Part shown: in pieces, positions 1-8,943 of the stretch
How the letters are laid out: every line of letters starts with the position of its first letter
Position numbering within the stretch: position 1 is the first letter of the stretch
NCBI RefSeq assembly: GCF_014192015.1
Contig: NZ_JACHXJ010000004.1
Coordinates: forward strand, 587,327-651,326
DNA: 64,000 nucleotides
Direction of reading: 5' to 3'
From: Paenibacillus rhizosphaerae
Lineage (GTDB): Bacteria > Bacillota > Bacilli > Paenibacillales > Paenibacillaceae
Position numbers and translations under genes: made by a program
Notes under the pieces: model-generated
What the model was told of the DNA's origin: nothing
What the model saw: the letters and a program-made list of their open reading frames with translations, nothing else
The model's database searches: none

Positions 1-699
1 GAAGACGCCGCGGATCAATGGCGCAACGGGAAAATGCTGTTCACGCTCACATCCCATGAGTGGGCCTATGCAGCCGATCCGGGTTTTGCCGATGCAAGCT
101 ACCGGCAGCAGATGTCGCTATTGTATCCCGACAAAAAAACGGTCAACCGCAGCCCGATCGCAAATGTCGTGGCCATTAACCGGAATGCCGAGCACCCGGA
201 GCTGGTGTTGCGGTTTCTTGATATGCTGGAGACGGACGAGAGGTTGTTTGATCTTGTCGTGTACGGGATTCAGGGGAAAACCTATGAGCTGGACGGAGGG
301 AAGGTCAAGTACCCGGATAACCTGAACTTTTCCACCAGCAACTACATGGACTGGGGAGGACAGTGGGCGCTGTGGAAACCGCAATTTTTGCGCCCCACTG
401 AAACGTACCCGGGGGACTTCTGGAAGGAGGAAGCCCGCTTTGCGGATCTGCCCGTGAATGTGGATTCTCCCGTGGAAGGATTGCTGCTGAACGATCAGTC
501 GATCAGTCCGCTGCTTGAAGAGCGCGATCAGACCTATGAGGACTACGGCAAATCAATCGAGTACGGCATGGTGCCGGATGTAGCCGAGGCGCTGTCGGAC
601 TACCGTATGATGCAAAAAAGCAATGGGCTGGATACGATTATCCGGGAAGTGCAGCGTCAGGTCGACCAATTCCTGGCGGCACAGCAGCAACATTCATGA
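1..699 (+). CDS. Extracellular solute-binding protein of a sugar ABC transporter (3' part only)
   Basis: The reading frame is open from base 1, so the start lies outside the window and about 232 C-terminal residues are present. The remnant has the make-up of the C-terminal half of large CUT1 binding proteins of the YtcQ/LplA type: a stretch on trusted ordering of the ligand lobe (PIANVVAINRNAEHPELVLRF), then a tail with DYGKSIEYGMVPDV and an ending rich in glutamine (RQVDQFLAAQQQ). Such proteins are lipid-anchored outside the membrane and deliver oligosaccharides to two permeases. The two-component pair follows after only 18 bases, an arrangement common in Paenibacillus where the YesN/YesM pair controls the importer. 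The substrate cannot be read from this part; the GH43 and GH29 genes downstream suggest an arabinosyl, xylosyl or fucosyl glycan. Confidence 0.85.
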   Translation, partial: EDAADQWRNGKMLFTLTSHEWAYAADPGFADASYRQQMSLLYPDKKTVNRSPIANVVAINRNAEHPELVLRFLDMLETDERLFDLVVYGIQGKTYELDGGKVKYPDNLNFSTSNYMDWGGQWALWKPQFLRPTETYPGDFWKEEARFADLPVNVDSPVEGLLLNDQSISPLLEERDQTYEDYGKSIEYGMVPDVAEALSDYRMMQKSNGLDTIIREVQRQVDQFLAAQQQHS

Positions 700-717
700 C
701 AAGGGGAGGATGCCTTT

Positions 718-2355
718 ATGATCAGCGTATTAATCGTGGACGACGAATTTGAAATTCGCGAGGGGCTCCGCAAGCGGGTCCCCTGGAATGAATACGGCAT
801 TAACGCCGTCATGGCGGCTTCGGATGGGGATGAGGCACTGCAACTGGCCCGTCACCATCAGCCGAATCTGATCGTGACGGACATCAAGATGAACCGGATG
901 TCTGGGCTTGAGTTTCTGGCAGAGCTGCATACTTTACCGGATTACCTGTGGAAAGCGGTGCTGATCAGCGGTTACGACGATTTCAGCCTGGTCAAACAGG
1001 CGATCCAGCTTGGCGCGATGGACTATATCCTGAAGCCGATCAAACTGGATGAACTGGAGCGCATCGTCCGTAAAGCGGTGGATGCGATTGAACGGGAACG
1101 GCTGCAGCAGCAAACGCATGACCGCCTCACGTACCAGGTACAATTTGCGGAACCGAAGCTTCAGGAGGAGCTGCTGCGCGAAATGGCGGAGAATGAATAC
1201 GATCCGTACCGCGAGACCCGCATCTCCCACCGCCTGCAGTCGTTGAGACTGGACTGGATGAGCCGGATACCGCTGCTGCTGATGGCCATTGAAGGGGACG
1301 ACTTAAGAGCCCTGCCCGTCCGGCCAGGCATGCCGGATGAGAAGGAGCTTGTCCTGTTCGGCATCGGCAATGTCGTCGGCCATACGCTTGCCGAGCAATT
1401 GAACATGCCGTCGGCCCTGTTCAAGGATACGCACGAACGGTGGGTGGCCGTCATCGGCTGCCCTGATCCCGAAATGCTTGATTCATGCCATGCCGTCGCC
1501 GAGACCTGTCTGCTGCGCATCAACCAATTCGTGAAGGTCAAGGCCAGCATCGGGATCAGCCCCGCGCCCAAAGAGCTGAACAAGCTGCATCAGCTCTACG
1601 TAGACTGCACCGAGTCCCTGGAGCAGAAGGTCGTCTGCGGGGGCAACCGGGTCTTTACCGGCAGCGTAGAGGAAGGCGCCGCAGAGGCCGGCAGGCTGAC
1701 GATCCGGGAGCCGGGGGCGGTGCTTGACCTGGTGAAGTACGGAACGGACGCCGACATTTCGGAATCCATGGCCGACTTTGAGGATATGGTCAAATCGTGG
1801 GAGCTGCCTAATGTAAAAGATATCCAGCAGCAGTTGTTCAAATGGCTGATGGGGATCTATCGTACGGCCGCGTCGGCCGGGTGGCCCGACCGTTCCTGGG
1901 AGCAGGACCCGATCGGCCTGTGGGAGCAATTGGAGCAGTACGACACGCTGCAGTCGCTTCAGGATCAGGTGGAGAACCGGCTGCTGTCCCTGGCCGGAGA
2001 CTTCCGCAAAATGGCGACCTCCTCCAGCCAGATCGTCCAGGAGGCCGAAAAGATGATCCGTACCCGCTACGCCGAAAATCTGTCGCTGCAGTCGGTGGCC
2101 GCGGCCGTTCACGTGACGCCGATCTGGCTCAGCAAGCTGTACAAAAAGGAAAAGGGACGCACCTTCATCGAGGAGCTGACGAACGTCCGGATTGCCAGGG
2201 CCAAAGAGATGCTGGGCGACACGAAATATAAAATTTATCAGGTTTCCCATCAGGTGGGGTACAAGGATCCGGTCCATTTTACAAAGCTGTTCAAAAAGCT
2301 GGTCGGCGTTACGCCCAAAGAATTCCGCCGTTTGCAGGGGATTCTGGATGATTAG
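718..2355 (+). CDS. YesN-type response regulator, receiver plus AraC DNA-binding domain
   Basis: The product is a 545-residue cytoplasmic regulator. The N-terminal receiver domain (about 1-125) shows the acidic pair at D8-D9, the likely phosphoacceptor D55 in VTDIKM, and the conserved lysine in LKPIK. A long linker of about 300 residues follows. The last ~100 residues form an AraC/XylS double helix-turn-helix, with SLQSVAAAVHVTPIWLSKLYKKEKG and a second helix ending in VGVTPKEFRR. A clear AAGGGGAGG ribosome site precedes ATG 718. The gene overlaps the following histidine kinase by 8 bases, so the two are translationally coupled. Proteins of this build usually activate sugar import and glycan-degradation genes, here probably the neighbouring transporter and GH43. 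Regulatory target is inference from position. Confidence 0.93.
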   Translation: MISVLIVDDEFEIREGLRKRVPWNEYGINAVMAASDGDEALQLARHHQPNLIVTDIKMNRMSGLEFLAELHTLPDYLWKAVLISGYDDFSLVKQAIQLGAMDYILKPIKLDELERIVRKAVDAIERERLQQQTHDRLTYQVQFAEPKLQEELLREMAENEYDPYRETRISHRLQSLRLDWMSRIPLLLMAIEGDDLRALPVRPGMPDEKELVLFGIGNVVGHTLAEQLNMPSALFKDTHERWVAVIGCPDPEMLDSCHAVAETCLLRINQFVKVKASIGISPAPKELNKLHQLYVDCTESLEQKVVCGGNRVFTGSVEEGAAEAGRLTIREPGAVLDLVKYGTDADISESMADFEDMVKSWELPNVKDIQQQLFKWLMGIYRTAASAGWPDRSWEQDPIGLWEQLEQYDTLQSLQDQVENRLLSLAGDFRKMATSSSQIVQEAEKMIRTRYAENLSLQSVAAAVHVTPIWLSKLYKKEKGRTFIEELTNVRIARAKEMLGDTKYKIYQVSHQVGYKDPVHFTKLFKKLVGVTPKEFRRLQGILDD

Positions 2356-4165
2356 GTCTTTTCTCCGGCTGGCCTCCTCGCTGCGGAACCGGATGATTCT
2401 GATCTTTCTCGCGATTACGATCGTTCCGTTCATTTTATTCTCGGCTTACGCGCATACGAAGTCGGTGGAAGGAATCCAGCAGGCCAATGCTACCTTCTCC
2501 ATGAGCTACCTGGAGCAGTCCAAGATCAATCTGGAGGCATACTTGGCCAAATTAAACGACCAGATGAACGAGCTGATCGGAGACAAGCAGCTGCAAAATT
2601 TGCTCGAGCAGCCCCCGGCCAGCAGCCAGAACGAAGTGTCGGCCTCGGTGGACCTCCTGAACATTGTGTACCAGAAGAAAAAGCAGATGGATGCCCTGCA
2701 GCTGCGCGTCTATCCGCTGAATTCCGAGGCTTACCCCACCTATTTGAGGGCGCTCGAAGTTACGACATCGACCCGCAATGAAGACTGGTTTCAGAATGCG
2801 GCGAACAGTACGCTCCCAATCTGGCATCTGTCGGTGGATGGAGGGCCGAACCGCGGTCCGCTGCTCTCCTATGTCAAAACGTTCACCAGCCTGCATAATC
2901 GAACCCCGAGGGGGCTGGTGGTCGCCGATCTGGCGGATAACCATTTCAGCCGGTTCTTCTCGCCGACCAAACGGCTGCAGGGGCAGAAGTTCCTGATCGT
3001 CGACGAAACGGGAAAAATTGTATACGATTCGGCGGGAAGTGAGTGGACCGGAGAGCAGCTGCCGTCCCCCAAATTACTGGCGATGCGGAATGTCCGTAAG
3101 GAGGGCGTTGAGACGCTGTCCATTTATGACGAGAAAAATTTGATCGCCTTCGTCCGCATGGACAGCCTGCCCTGGACGATCGTCAGTCTGACACCGATGC
3201 ACGCTTTGACGGAGCCCATTACGGCGATGCAGAGACTGCTGATCTTTTTTCTGATCGCTTATATGCTCTGTGCCGTTGGGGTGGTCATTTATCTCACACG
3301 GAATTTTACCCAGCCCGTTTTCCAGTTGGTCCGGCTGATGCGCAAGCTGGAGGAAGGGGACTTCAGCATGCTTATTCCGCATCAGAACCGCAAGGACGAG
3401 ATCGGCTGGCTGTACCGCGGCTTTGACAGCATTGTCCGGAAAATCGAAGATCTCATCCTGCAGTCTACGCGCGCCGAGCGAACGAAAAGGGAGCTGGAAT
3501 TTCAGGTGCTCAGTCACCAGATCAACCCGCATTTTCTCTACAACACGCTGGAATCGATCCGCTGGAAAGCGGAAAACCACGGGCGCAACGATATCGGGGA
3601 GATGGTATCAGCGCTCGGGAATTTGCTGCGGCTCAGCTTGAACCAAGGCAAGGATATTACGACCGTCGGACGCGAAATCGAGCAGGTGAAGGCTTACGTG
3701 CAGATCGAGCAGGCCCGCATCGGCATGCCGCTGCGCGTGCTGTATTTTTTTGACGAAGAGATGCTGGATATGACATTCATGCGCCTGCTGCTGCAGCCTT
3801 TGGTTGAAAATGCCATCCAGCACAGTATCCGCGGCAACTTCGAGAAGGGCAAAGTTATCCTCTCCGGCCGCGTGGAAGAGCGGGATCTGGTCATCGATAT
3901 TAGCGACAACGGTAAGGGAATTCCGGAAGAGGTGTTGAAGGAGTTGAACGATACGGCCAGCAATCGAAAAATGGCAGGCAGATCGGGCGTCGGACTGCGC
4001 AATGTGAACGAACGGCTGAAGATTTATTTTGGCCCTGATTACCAGCTGCGGATCGAAACCCAGGAAGGCAGGGGAACCAAAATTACGATCCGCCATCCGA
4101 TTCTCCCGCCCGGCGGGGAAGAGATGACGACAACGGAACGGGGCGCGGATCAGGAAGTCAGCTGA
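2348..4165 (+). CDS. YesM-type sensor histidine kinase
   Basis: The kinase has 605 residues when started at ATG 2348, inside the end of the regulator gene; the open frame extends further upstream, but this start has a GGGG ribosome site and gives a normal N-terminus. A first membrane helix lies at about 15-35 (MILIFLAITIVPFILF), followed by a ~260-residue extracellular dCache-like sensor and a second helix at about 295-315 (LLIFFLIAYMLCAVGVVIYL). A HAMP region follows. The His_kinase domain of the LytS/YesM class is shown by QINPHFLYNTLESIRW, with phosphoacceptor H395, and the ATPase domain by LLQPLVENAIQHS, DNGKGI and GVGLRNVNERL. It should sense an extracellular sugar or its binding protein and phosphorylate the upstream regulator. 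Confidence 0.93.
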   Translation: MIRSFLRLASSLRNRMILIFLAITIVPFILFSAYAHTKSVEGIQQANATFSMSYLEQSKINLEAYLAKLNDQMNELIGDKQLQNLLEQPPASSQNEVSASVDLLNIVYQKKKQMDALQLRVYPLNSEAYPTYLRALEVTTSTRNEDWFQNAANSTLPIWHLSVDGGPNRGPLLSYVKTFTSLHNRTPRGLVVADLADNHFSRFFSPTKRLQGQKFLIVDETGKIVYDSAGSEWTGEQLPSPKLLAMRNVRKEGVETLSIYDEKNLIAFVRMDSLPWTIVSLTPMHALTEPITAMQRLLIFFLIAYMLCAVGVVIYLTRNFTQPVFQLVRLMRKLEEGDFSMLIPHQNRKDEIGWLYRGFDSIVRKIEDLILQSTRAERTKRELEFQVLSHQINPHFLYNTLESIRWKAENHGRNDIGEMVSALGNLLRLSLNQGKDITTVGREIEQVKAYVQIEQARIGMPLRVLYFFDEEMLDMTFMRLLLQPLVENAIQHSIRGNFEKGKVILSGRVEERDLVIDISDNGKGIPEEVLKELNDTASNRKMAGRSGVGLRNVNERLKIYFGPDYQLRIETQEGRGTKITIRHPILPPGGEEMTTTERGADQEVS

Positions 4166-4215
4166 GCGTGAAATCCGGTATTGCGGCAAGGGGAGGCGCC
4201 GTGTAAAATGTGGTT

Positions 4216-4252
4216 AGGTATATATCAAATAACAAGGTATGATATATCATAC
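4216..4252. promoter_or_regulatory. Candidate operator: two related boxes before the GH43 gene
   Basis: AGGTATATATCAAAT (4216-4230) is followed five bases later by AGGTATGATATATCATAC (4235-4252), whose last 16 bases form a perfect palindrome. The boxes lie just upstream of the GH43 ribosome site (AGGGGAGA). A repressor bound here would block the transcript; the GntR-LacI type regulator encoded downstream is the obvious candidate. A similar box occurs at 32316-32332. Binding is inference. Confidence 0.45.
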
Positions 4253-4272
4253 AAATGAGGGGAGAACATGCC

Positions 4273-5592
4273 ATGACCACTCAGGGAATTCCGAAAGCCT
4301 TGATCAAATCGGCTGGCCAAAATCCGGTCATCACCAGCATTTACACGGCGGACCCTTCCGCCCATGTGTGGGAGGATGGAAGAATATACATATACGCCTC
4401 CCATGATATCGATCCGCCGCGGGGATGCGATCTGATGGACGCATACCACGTATTTTCCTCAGATGACCTGGTGAATTGGATCGACGAAGGCGAGATTCTC
4501 CATTCGCGGGACGTGGCCTGGGGGCGCCCGGAAGGCGGATTCATGTGGGCTCCCGACTGCGCTTACAAGAACGGCACGTATTATTTCTATTATCCGCATC
4601 CAAGCGGATCGGACTGGAACGATACCTGGAAAATCGGCGTGGCGACCAGCGATAAGCCGGCCAGCGGCTTTGTCGACCAAGGCTATATCGAAGGGCTCGG
4701 CGGATTCGCCATGATCGACCCTTGCGTCTTCGTCGATGACGACGGCAGGGCGTATATGTATTACGGCGGCGGCAGCAAATGCCAGGGTGGGGAATTAAAC
4801 GAAGATATGATGTCCATCAAAGGATCGATGCAGGACATGACGGGTCTGGAGGACTTTCATGAAGCTGCTTGGGTGTTCAAGCGCAACGGGCTGTACTACC
4901 TCACCTACGCAGACAATCTGGAAGACAACAACCGGATGAGATACGCGACAAGCCGGCATCCGCTCGGTCCGTGGACTTATCAGGGCATTTTCCTGGAACC
5001 GACCGGCTGCTCGACGACGCATGGCTCGGTGGTGGAGTACAAAGGGCAGTGGTACCTGTTCTATCATAACCAGGACATTTCGGGACACGGGAACCTGCGC
5101 AGCGTATGCATCGACCGCCTGGATTTTAACGAAGACGGGACCATTCAAACGGTGGCTCAGACGAAGAGCAGCGTCAAGTCTGTCGGTGAAGCGCCGGAAG
5201 CCGAAATTTCGGCCTACTATGCGGCGTCAGTCAGCAATACGGGGGGCGGTGCCGAAGTTACGGGCGGATCCGGGGCAGAAGCGGTCGTCCGCGGACTGGA
5301 CGCCGAGGGTGCCTATTGCGAATTCGTCGGCGTCGACGGCGGCAGCGGCGGGCGGGCCGCGCTGTACATCCATTACGGCACAGACGAAGCCTTGGCCAAG
5401 CTTAACTTAACGGTCAACGGCCATGATTACACGCTGATCAATGCCCCGCGGACGGGAAGCGGCGAGGAAGCGAAGGGCACCGCGTCTTTCACGGTCCGGC
5501 TTCAGCCCGGCGCGCAGAATACCGTCCGGCTGGCGGGCGGGCACGGCCGCATTGCGGTAGGCGGACTATCGGTCAGCCGATTCCAGGAATAA
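4273..5592 (+). CDS. GH43 family glycosidase (arabinofuranosidase/xylosidase type) with C-terminal CBM6-like domain
   Basis: I place the start at ATG 4273, seven bases after AGGGGAGA; an in-frame ATG at 4255 lies before that site. The 439-residue product has no signal peptide, so it is cytoplasmic and should act on imported oligosaccharides. The GH43 five-bladed propeller covers about 1-310: the general base Asp is in TADPSAHV, the pKa-modulating Asp in MIDPCVF, and the acid Glu in FHEAAW. The last ~125 residues look like a beta-sandwich carbohydrate-binding module of the CBM6 kind. GH43 members usually release arabinose or xylose from hemicellulose; the precise linkage cannot be read here. 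A terminator follows. Confidence 0.9.
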   Translation: MTTQGIPKALIKSAGQNPVITSIYTADPSAHVWEDGRIYIYASHDIDPPRGCDLMDAYHVFSSDDLVNWIDEGEILHSRDVAWGRPEGGFMWAPDCAYKNGTYYFYYPHPSGSDWNDTWKIGVATSDKPASGFVDQGYIEGLGGFAMIDPCVFVDDDGRAYMYYGGGSKCQGGELNEDMMSIKGSMQDMTGLEDFHEAAWVFKRNGLYYLTYADNLEDNNRMRYATSRHPLGPWTYQGIFLEPTGCSTTHGSVVEYKGQWYLFYHNQDISGHGNLRSVCIDRLDFNEDGTIQTVAQTKSSVKSVGEAPEAEISAYYAASVSNTGGGAEVTGGSGAEAVVRGLDAEGAYCEFVGVDGGSGGRAALYIHYGTDEALAKLNLTVNGHDYTLINAPRTGSGEEAKGTASFTVRLQPGAQNTVRLAGGHGRIAVGGLSVSRFQE

Positions 5593-5619
5593 GAAATTTG
5601 GGCTTAGCTTAAACAAGCA

Positions 5620-5671
5620 GCCCCTGTTCACCGGTCAAGCTGGCAAGCTTACCGGCGGCAGGGGCCTTTTT
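5620..5671 (+). terminator. Rho-independent terminator after GH43
   Basis: GCCCCTG at 5620-5626 pairs with CAGGGGC at 5659-5665, with a second inner pairing around ACCGG/CCGG-like bases, and is followed by CTTTTT. It separates the plus-strand GH43 from the convergent GntR-type gene. Confidence 0.75.
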
Positions 5672-5722
5672 GGTGTTTCGGGATTTGGGAAACCACGTCT
5701 CCTGGACGCAGTCTTCCTTTCG

Positions 5723-6838
5723 TTAATCCGCCGCCGCAGGCCCGGTCGAGGCCCTGGGGACGAGGCTTACAGGGACGGTCGTGATGACGGGGTGACGGTC
5801 TCCGTTCAGAATGAGATCGGCGATCGTTTCGCCGATGACGCCGAAATTTTGGTCGATGGTGGTGATTTGTGCGCTGCCGGTCACCGCCCACTCGATATTG
5901 TCGAAGCCGGTAATGTTCATCTGCTCCGGGACCCGGATGGACAAGCCGAGACAGCACATGTACACGTTAAAGGCGACCTCGTCGTTCTCGCACTCGATGG
6001 CAGTGACGCCCGACCGGTAAAACCCGTTGATGATATGCTTCAGCATATGGTAATCGGGCGTCACATTAAATTTGACGTACTCGGAGACCACTTCGAGTCC
6101 GTGGTCGTTCATGCATTTCGTAAACCCGCTGAAGCGTTCGGACAAGCTGGACATGTCACGGGGCGAGAAGCGGGAGACGTAGGCGATCCGGCGGTGACCG
6201 TAATCGATCAGATGCCGGGTCAGCTGGTAGCTGCCCCCGAAATTGTCGCAGACCACGCTGCTTAAATAAGGAATATCATGCGGCTTGTCCAGGATGATGA
6301 CCTGCTTGCCCTGCTCCGTAAACTTCCTGAGCACGTCCAGATGCAGTTCGTTGCCCGCCGGATACAGCACGAGGGCATCCGCGTCTTGAGCCAGAAGCCG
6401 GAGCAGCAGGATTCTCATCTTATCCGGATCCGGCTCGCAAATATGGATCGCCAAATGAACGTTGGCACCGTCCAGCCGTGCGGCAGCCGCCTCAACGATC
6501 CGGAAGAAGCCGCCCTGGTTGACAGCGAAAGGCAGGATGACCGGGATGGTTCTCCCCGGAGGCAGCCCGTCCGGAAGGGAAGTGTCGGAGCTTGCCGGCT
6601 GGGCGGATAGCGGAATGCGCCGCACGAAGCTCCCCACCCCGCGCTTGCGGTACAGGATGCCGGCCTGCTCCAAATCCTCGATGGCCCGCTTGGAGGTAAT
6701 GCGGCTGACGCCGTACTGCTCGGACAGGCTTTTTTCCGTACAGATCGGCTTATCGTATTCAAACTGATGATTTTCAATTCTGGCAAGAATGTCGTCCTTA
6801 ATCATTTGATATAACAATCTTGATGGGTCCTTCGGCAT
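5723..6838 (-). CDS. GntR-LacI hybrid transcriptional repressor (AraR-like architecture)
   Basis: The product has 371 residues from ATG 6838, which has GGAG seven bases upstream; a longer TTG-started reading is possible but has no such site. Residues 1-70 form a GntR winged helix-turn-helix with ICTEKSLSEQYGVSRITSKRAIEDL and a wing GVGSFVRR. The rest is a LacI-type periplasmic-binding-like effector domain, with IPVILPFA, DKPHDIPYL, RHLIDYGHRRIAYVS, and INMTGFDN-like text near the end. This mix is that of AraR, the arabinose repressor, which binds a sugar and leaves DNA. Gene position beside GH43 and GH29 fits control of these genes. A sigma-A type promoter lies at 6904-6931. Confidence 0.9.
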   Translation of the reverse strand: MPKDPSRLLYQMIKDDILARIENHQFEYDKPICTEKSLSEQYGVSRITSKRAIEDLEQAGILYRKRGVGSFVRRIPLSAQPASSDTSLPDGLPPGRTIPVILPFAVNQGGFFRIVEAAAARLDGANVHLAIHICEPDPDKMRILLLRLLAQDADALVLYPAGNELHLDVLRKFTEQGKQVIILDKPHDIPYLSSVVCDNFGGSYQLTRHLIDYGHRRIAYVSRFSPRDMSSLSERFSGFTKCMNDHGLEVVSEYVKFNVTPDYHMLKHIINGFYRSGVTAIECENDEVAFNVYMCCLGLSIRVPEQMNITGFDNIEWAVTGSAQITTIDQNFGVIGETIADLILNGDRHPVITTVPVSLVPRASTGPAAAD

Positions 6839-6903
6839 TGTTTTTCTCCGATTCTCGTTACGTTCTATGAAATGTGCACACAAGCCGCGTGCAGCTTTTA
6901 TTT

Positions 6904-6931
6904 AGTATATCAAACCAAGCCAATATTTCAA
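6904..6931 (-). promoter_or_regulatory. Sigma-A type promoter of the GntR-type repressor gene
   Basis: On the minus strand TTGAAA (6926-6931) and TATACT (6904-6909) are 16 bases apart. The -35 overlaps the stop codon of the upstream AraC gene. The -10 region reads GTATATCAAA on the plus strand and resembles the boxes before GH43 (AGGTATATATCAAAT), which would suit autoregulation; that is inference. Confidence 0.55.
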
Positions 6932-7806
6932 TCCGTCCGGAACACCTGATACCGTTTCCTGTACTCGCCGGGAGTGAACGAGGTTTGGCGTTTAAACAGA
7001 CGCGTAAAATAGTTGTTGTCCCGGAATCCGCATTGTTCGGCGACTTTGACCAGGGGCAGCTCCGAATGCGCCAGCAGCCGCTTGGCCCGCTCCATTTGCA
7101 GATGGTGCCGGTATTGCAGCGGGCTCATCCCCGAATACTGTTTCAGGCAGCGCGCCAAATAATCGAAATGGTAATGCAGGTCGCGCTCCATGCCGGCCGA
7201 GTCAAAGGGAGCCTCAAGGTTGTCCGCCAAATAGGCTGCGACCTGCTCGCCAAGGAAAAACGAGCGGGCATGCGGACTGCCTTTTCTCATGCTTCCCTGC
7301 AGCTCGATCAGGAACTTGCCGAATAACATATGCAGTTCGTAGACCCCGTAAGGCGTAAGCATGCCGTGCACTTTCAGCATGTCCTGCAGGATCGGCACCA
7401 TCGTGCGCAAATCCACCTCAGCAAATTTGGGAATGTCCACCATGCCCGGCCGGGCCTGGGTATCCTGATCCGACCGGTTCAGCAGCGGCTGCTGCCAGTG
7501 GCTTTTCTCGGTCAGAACCGGCTGTTCGGCCGCGGGGTATTCGAAATGGATCCAATACACCTCGGTTTCGCGATCGGTTGGACGGCAGCCGCGGTGCGAC
7601 TTGCCGGGCTCCAGGACGAGCATCGTTCCCTCCCGGATATCGTACGAAACTCCATCCTCTTCCATATATAGCGTGCCTTTGGAGCAAACGATCAGGTCAT
7701 AGGCTTCGAATTGGCGCTCGGCGTGCACCACGCCCGCCTGCCACACCGTATGGCCGATCGCGGCCAGCAGCGGAAACGGCGGCACCTTGAGTTCAAGGAC
7801 GAGCAT
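6928..7806 (-). CDS. AraC family regulator with N-terminal cupin domain
   Basis: This 292-residue protein has an N-terminal sugar-sensing cupin of about 150 residues (AYDLIVCSKGTLYMEEDG, LVLEPGKSHRG) and a C-terminal AraC double helix-turn-helix (LHYHFDYLARCLKQYSGMSP, LVKVAEQCGFRDNNYFTRLFKRQ, TPGEYRKRY). AAAGGAG lies ten bases before ATG 7806. It is transcribed away from the GH29 gene across a 141-base shared upstream region, so it likely controls that gene in response to a sugar. Effector unknown. Confidence 0.9.
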   Translation of the reverse strand: MLVLELKVPPFPLLAAIGHTVWQAGVVHAERQFEAYDLIVCSKGTLYMEEDGVSYDIREGTMLVLEPGKSHRGCRPTDRETEVYWIHFEYPAAEQPVLTEKSHWQQPLLNRSDQDTQARPGMVDIPKFAEVDLRTMVPILQDMLKVHGMLTPYGVYELHMLFGKFLIELQGSMRKGSPHARSFFLGEQVAAYLADNLEAPFDSAGMERDLHYHFDYLARCLKQYSGMSPLQYRHHLQMERAKRLLAHSELPLVKVAEQCGFRDNNYFTRLFKRQTSFTPGEYRKRYQVFRTD

Positions 7807-7947
7807 ATCGCTATCGCTCCTTTTCGAAAAAGATGAATGTAGAAATTGTACTATAAGAAGTCGCCGCTGTCAGCTGTATCAAGGGAGATGATCCTGTAGA
7901 GTGGTAGATATTATATGATTTAAGCGAAGTCAGGGAGGCAGTGAGTA

Positions 7948-8919
7948 ATGGATCAACAGGCACTCATCCAAAGGCAGCAGTGGTTTGTGAATCAGCGGTT
8001 CGGGATGTTTATCCACTTCAACAGCGCAACGTTTCAGTTTGCCGATTCGGACATCATCGATTGGGAATACGATCACGAGAACGGTGATGAGCCCCGCCGG
8101 TTCGTTTTTGACCCGAAGGACTGGAACCCGGAGCAGCTGGACTGCTCGCAGTGGGCGAAGGCCGCCAAATCGGCGGGGATGAGCTTTGCGGCATTGACCG
8201 CGAAGCATCATGAAGGCTTCAGCTTGTGGCCGACCGAGCATACGGAGCATTGCGTGCGTAACGCAACGAGCCGGCGGGATGTCGTCAAGGAGTACCTGGA
8301 CGCGTTCCGGGCGGAAGGGATCGAGGCGGGGCTGTATTTTTCCATGCTGGACCTGCATCACCAAATTGGCCGGAGAAAATGCACGCCGGAGGATAAGCAA
8401 TTCATTAAAAACCAGCTCGAGGAGCTGCTGACGAACTACGGCGAGCTTCCGTTCCTCATTATCGACGGCTGGAACGCCCATTGGGGCGGCCCTTCGTACG
8501 AGAACCTTCCGTTCGAGGAAATCGACGCATGGGTCAAGTCGCTGCAGCCCCAATGCTTGCTGATGAACATCAGCTGCGAATCCAACCTGAATCATACGGA
8601 CGTCGTTTTTTATGAGAATGCCGCAGGGCAGGAAGTGGAAGACGGATTTGTGGGACCGGGCGCAAGCTGTAACGTGTTAACGAAAACCTGGTTCTGGAGA
8701 ACGACGGATACGGCCAGAGAGCTGAAAACGGTGGATTGGGCGCTGGACATGGTTCATGACTGCAACCGCCAGAACGTGACCTTTCTGTTGAACGGAGCAC
8801 CCAACCGGCAGGGACTGCTGGACGCGAACGTGCTGGAGCGCTTCCGGGAGATCGGACAGCGGTACCGGAAACCGGGCGAACTGACCGTCATTCCCGAAGG
8901 CTGGCTGACCCGGGGGTAA
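7948..8919 (+). CDS. GH29 alpha-L-fucosidase, short cytoplasmic form
   Basis: The product has 323 residues, no signal peptide, and covers only the catalytic barrel of GH29; many family members are longer by a C-terminal beta-sandwich. Family signs are FGMFIHFNSATF near the start, AKHHEGFSLWPTEHTEH (active-site histidines), the region DVVKEYLDAFRAEGIEAGLYFS, and LPFLIIDGWN, where D173 is the expected nucleophile. TWFWRTTD and NVTFLLNGAPNRQG lie near the end. It should hydrolyse alpha-fucosyl linkages in imported fragments. GGGAGG precedes ATG 7948. It is divergent from an AraC gene and convergent with another. Confidence 0.88.
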   Translation: MDQQALIQRQQWFVNQRFGMFIHFNSATFQFADSDIIDWEYDHENGDEPRRFVFDPKDWNPEQLDCSQWAKAAKSAGMSFAALTAKHHEGFSLWPTEHTEHCVRNATSRRDVVKEYLDAFRAEGIEAGLYFSMLDLHHQIGRRKCTPEDKQFIKNQLEELLTNYGELPFLIIDGWNAHWGGPSYENLPFEEIDAWVKSLQPQCLLMNISCESNLNHTDVVFYENAAGQEVEDGFVGPGASCNVLTKTWFWRTTDTARELKTVDWALDMVHDCNRQNVTFLLNGAPNRQGLLDANVLERFREIGQRYRKPGELTVIPEGWLTRG

Positions 8920-8943
8920 GCTGCTGCAAACCCGTGAAGCGAT

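Noticed and set aside
1483..2433. Long antisense frame under the YesN gene, and similar antisense frames under GH2, lplA and others
   Set aside because: These follow from GC-rich codon bias in the sense genes; sense proteins are clearly real.
6904..6931. Reading this region only as a repressor operator
   Set aside because: The simplest reading is a sigma-A promoter; the operator similarity is partial and reported only as a possibility.
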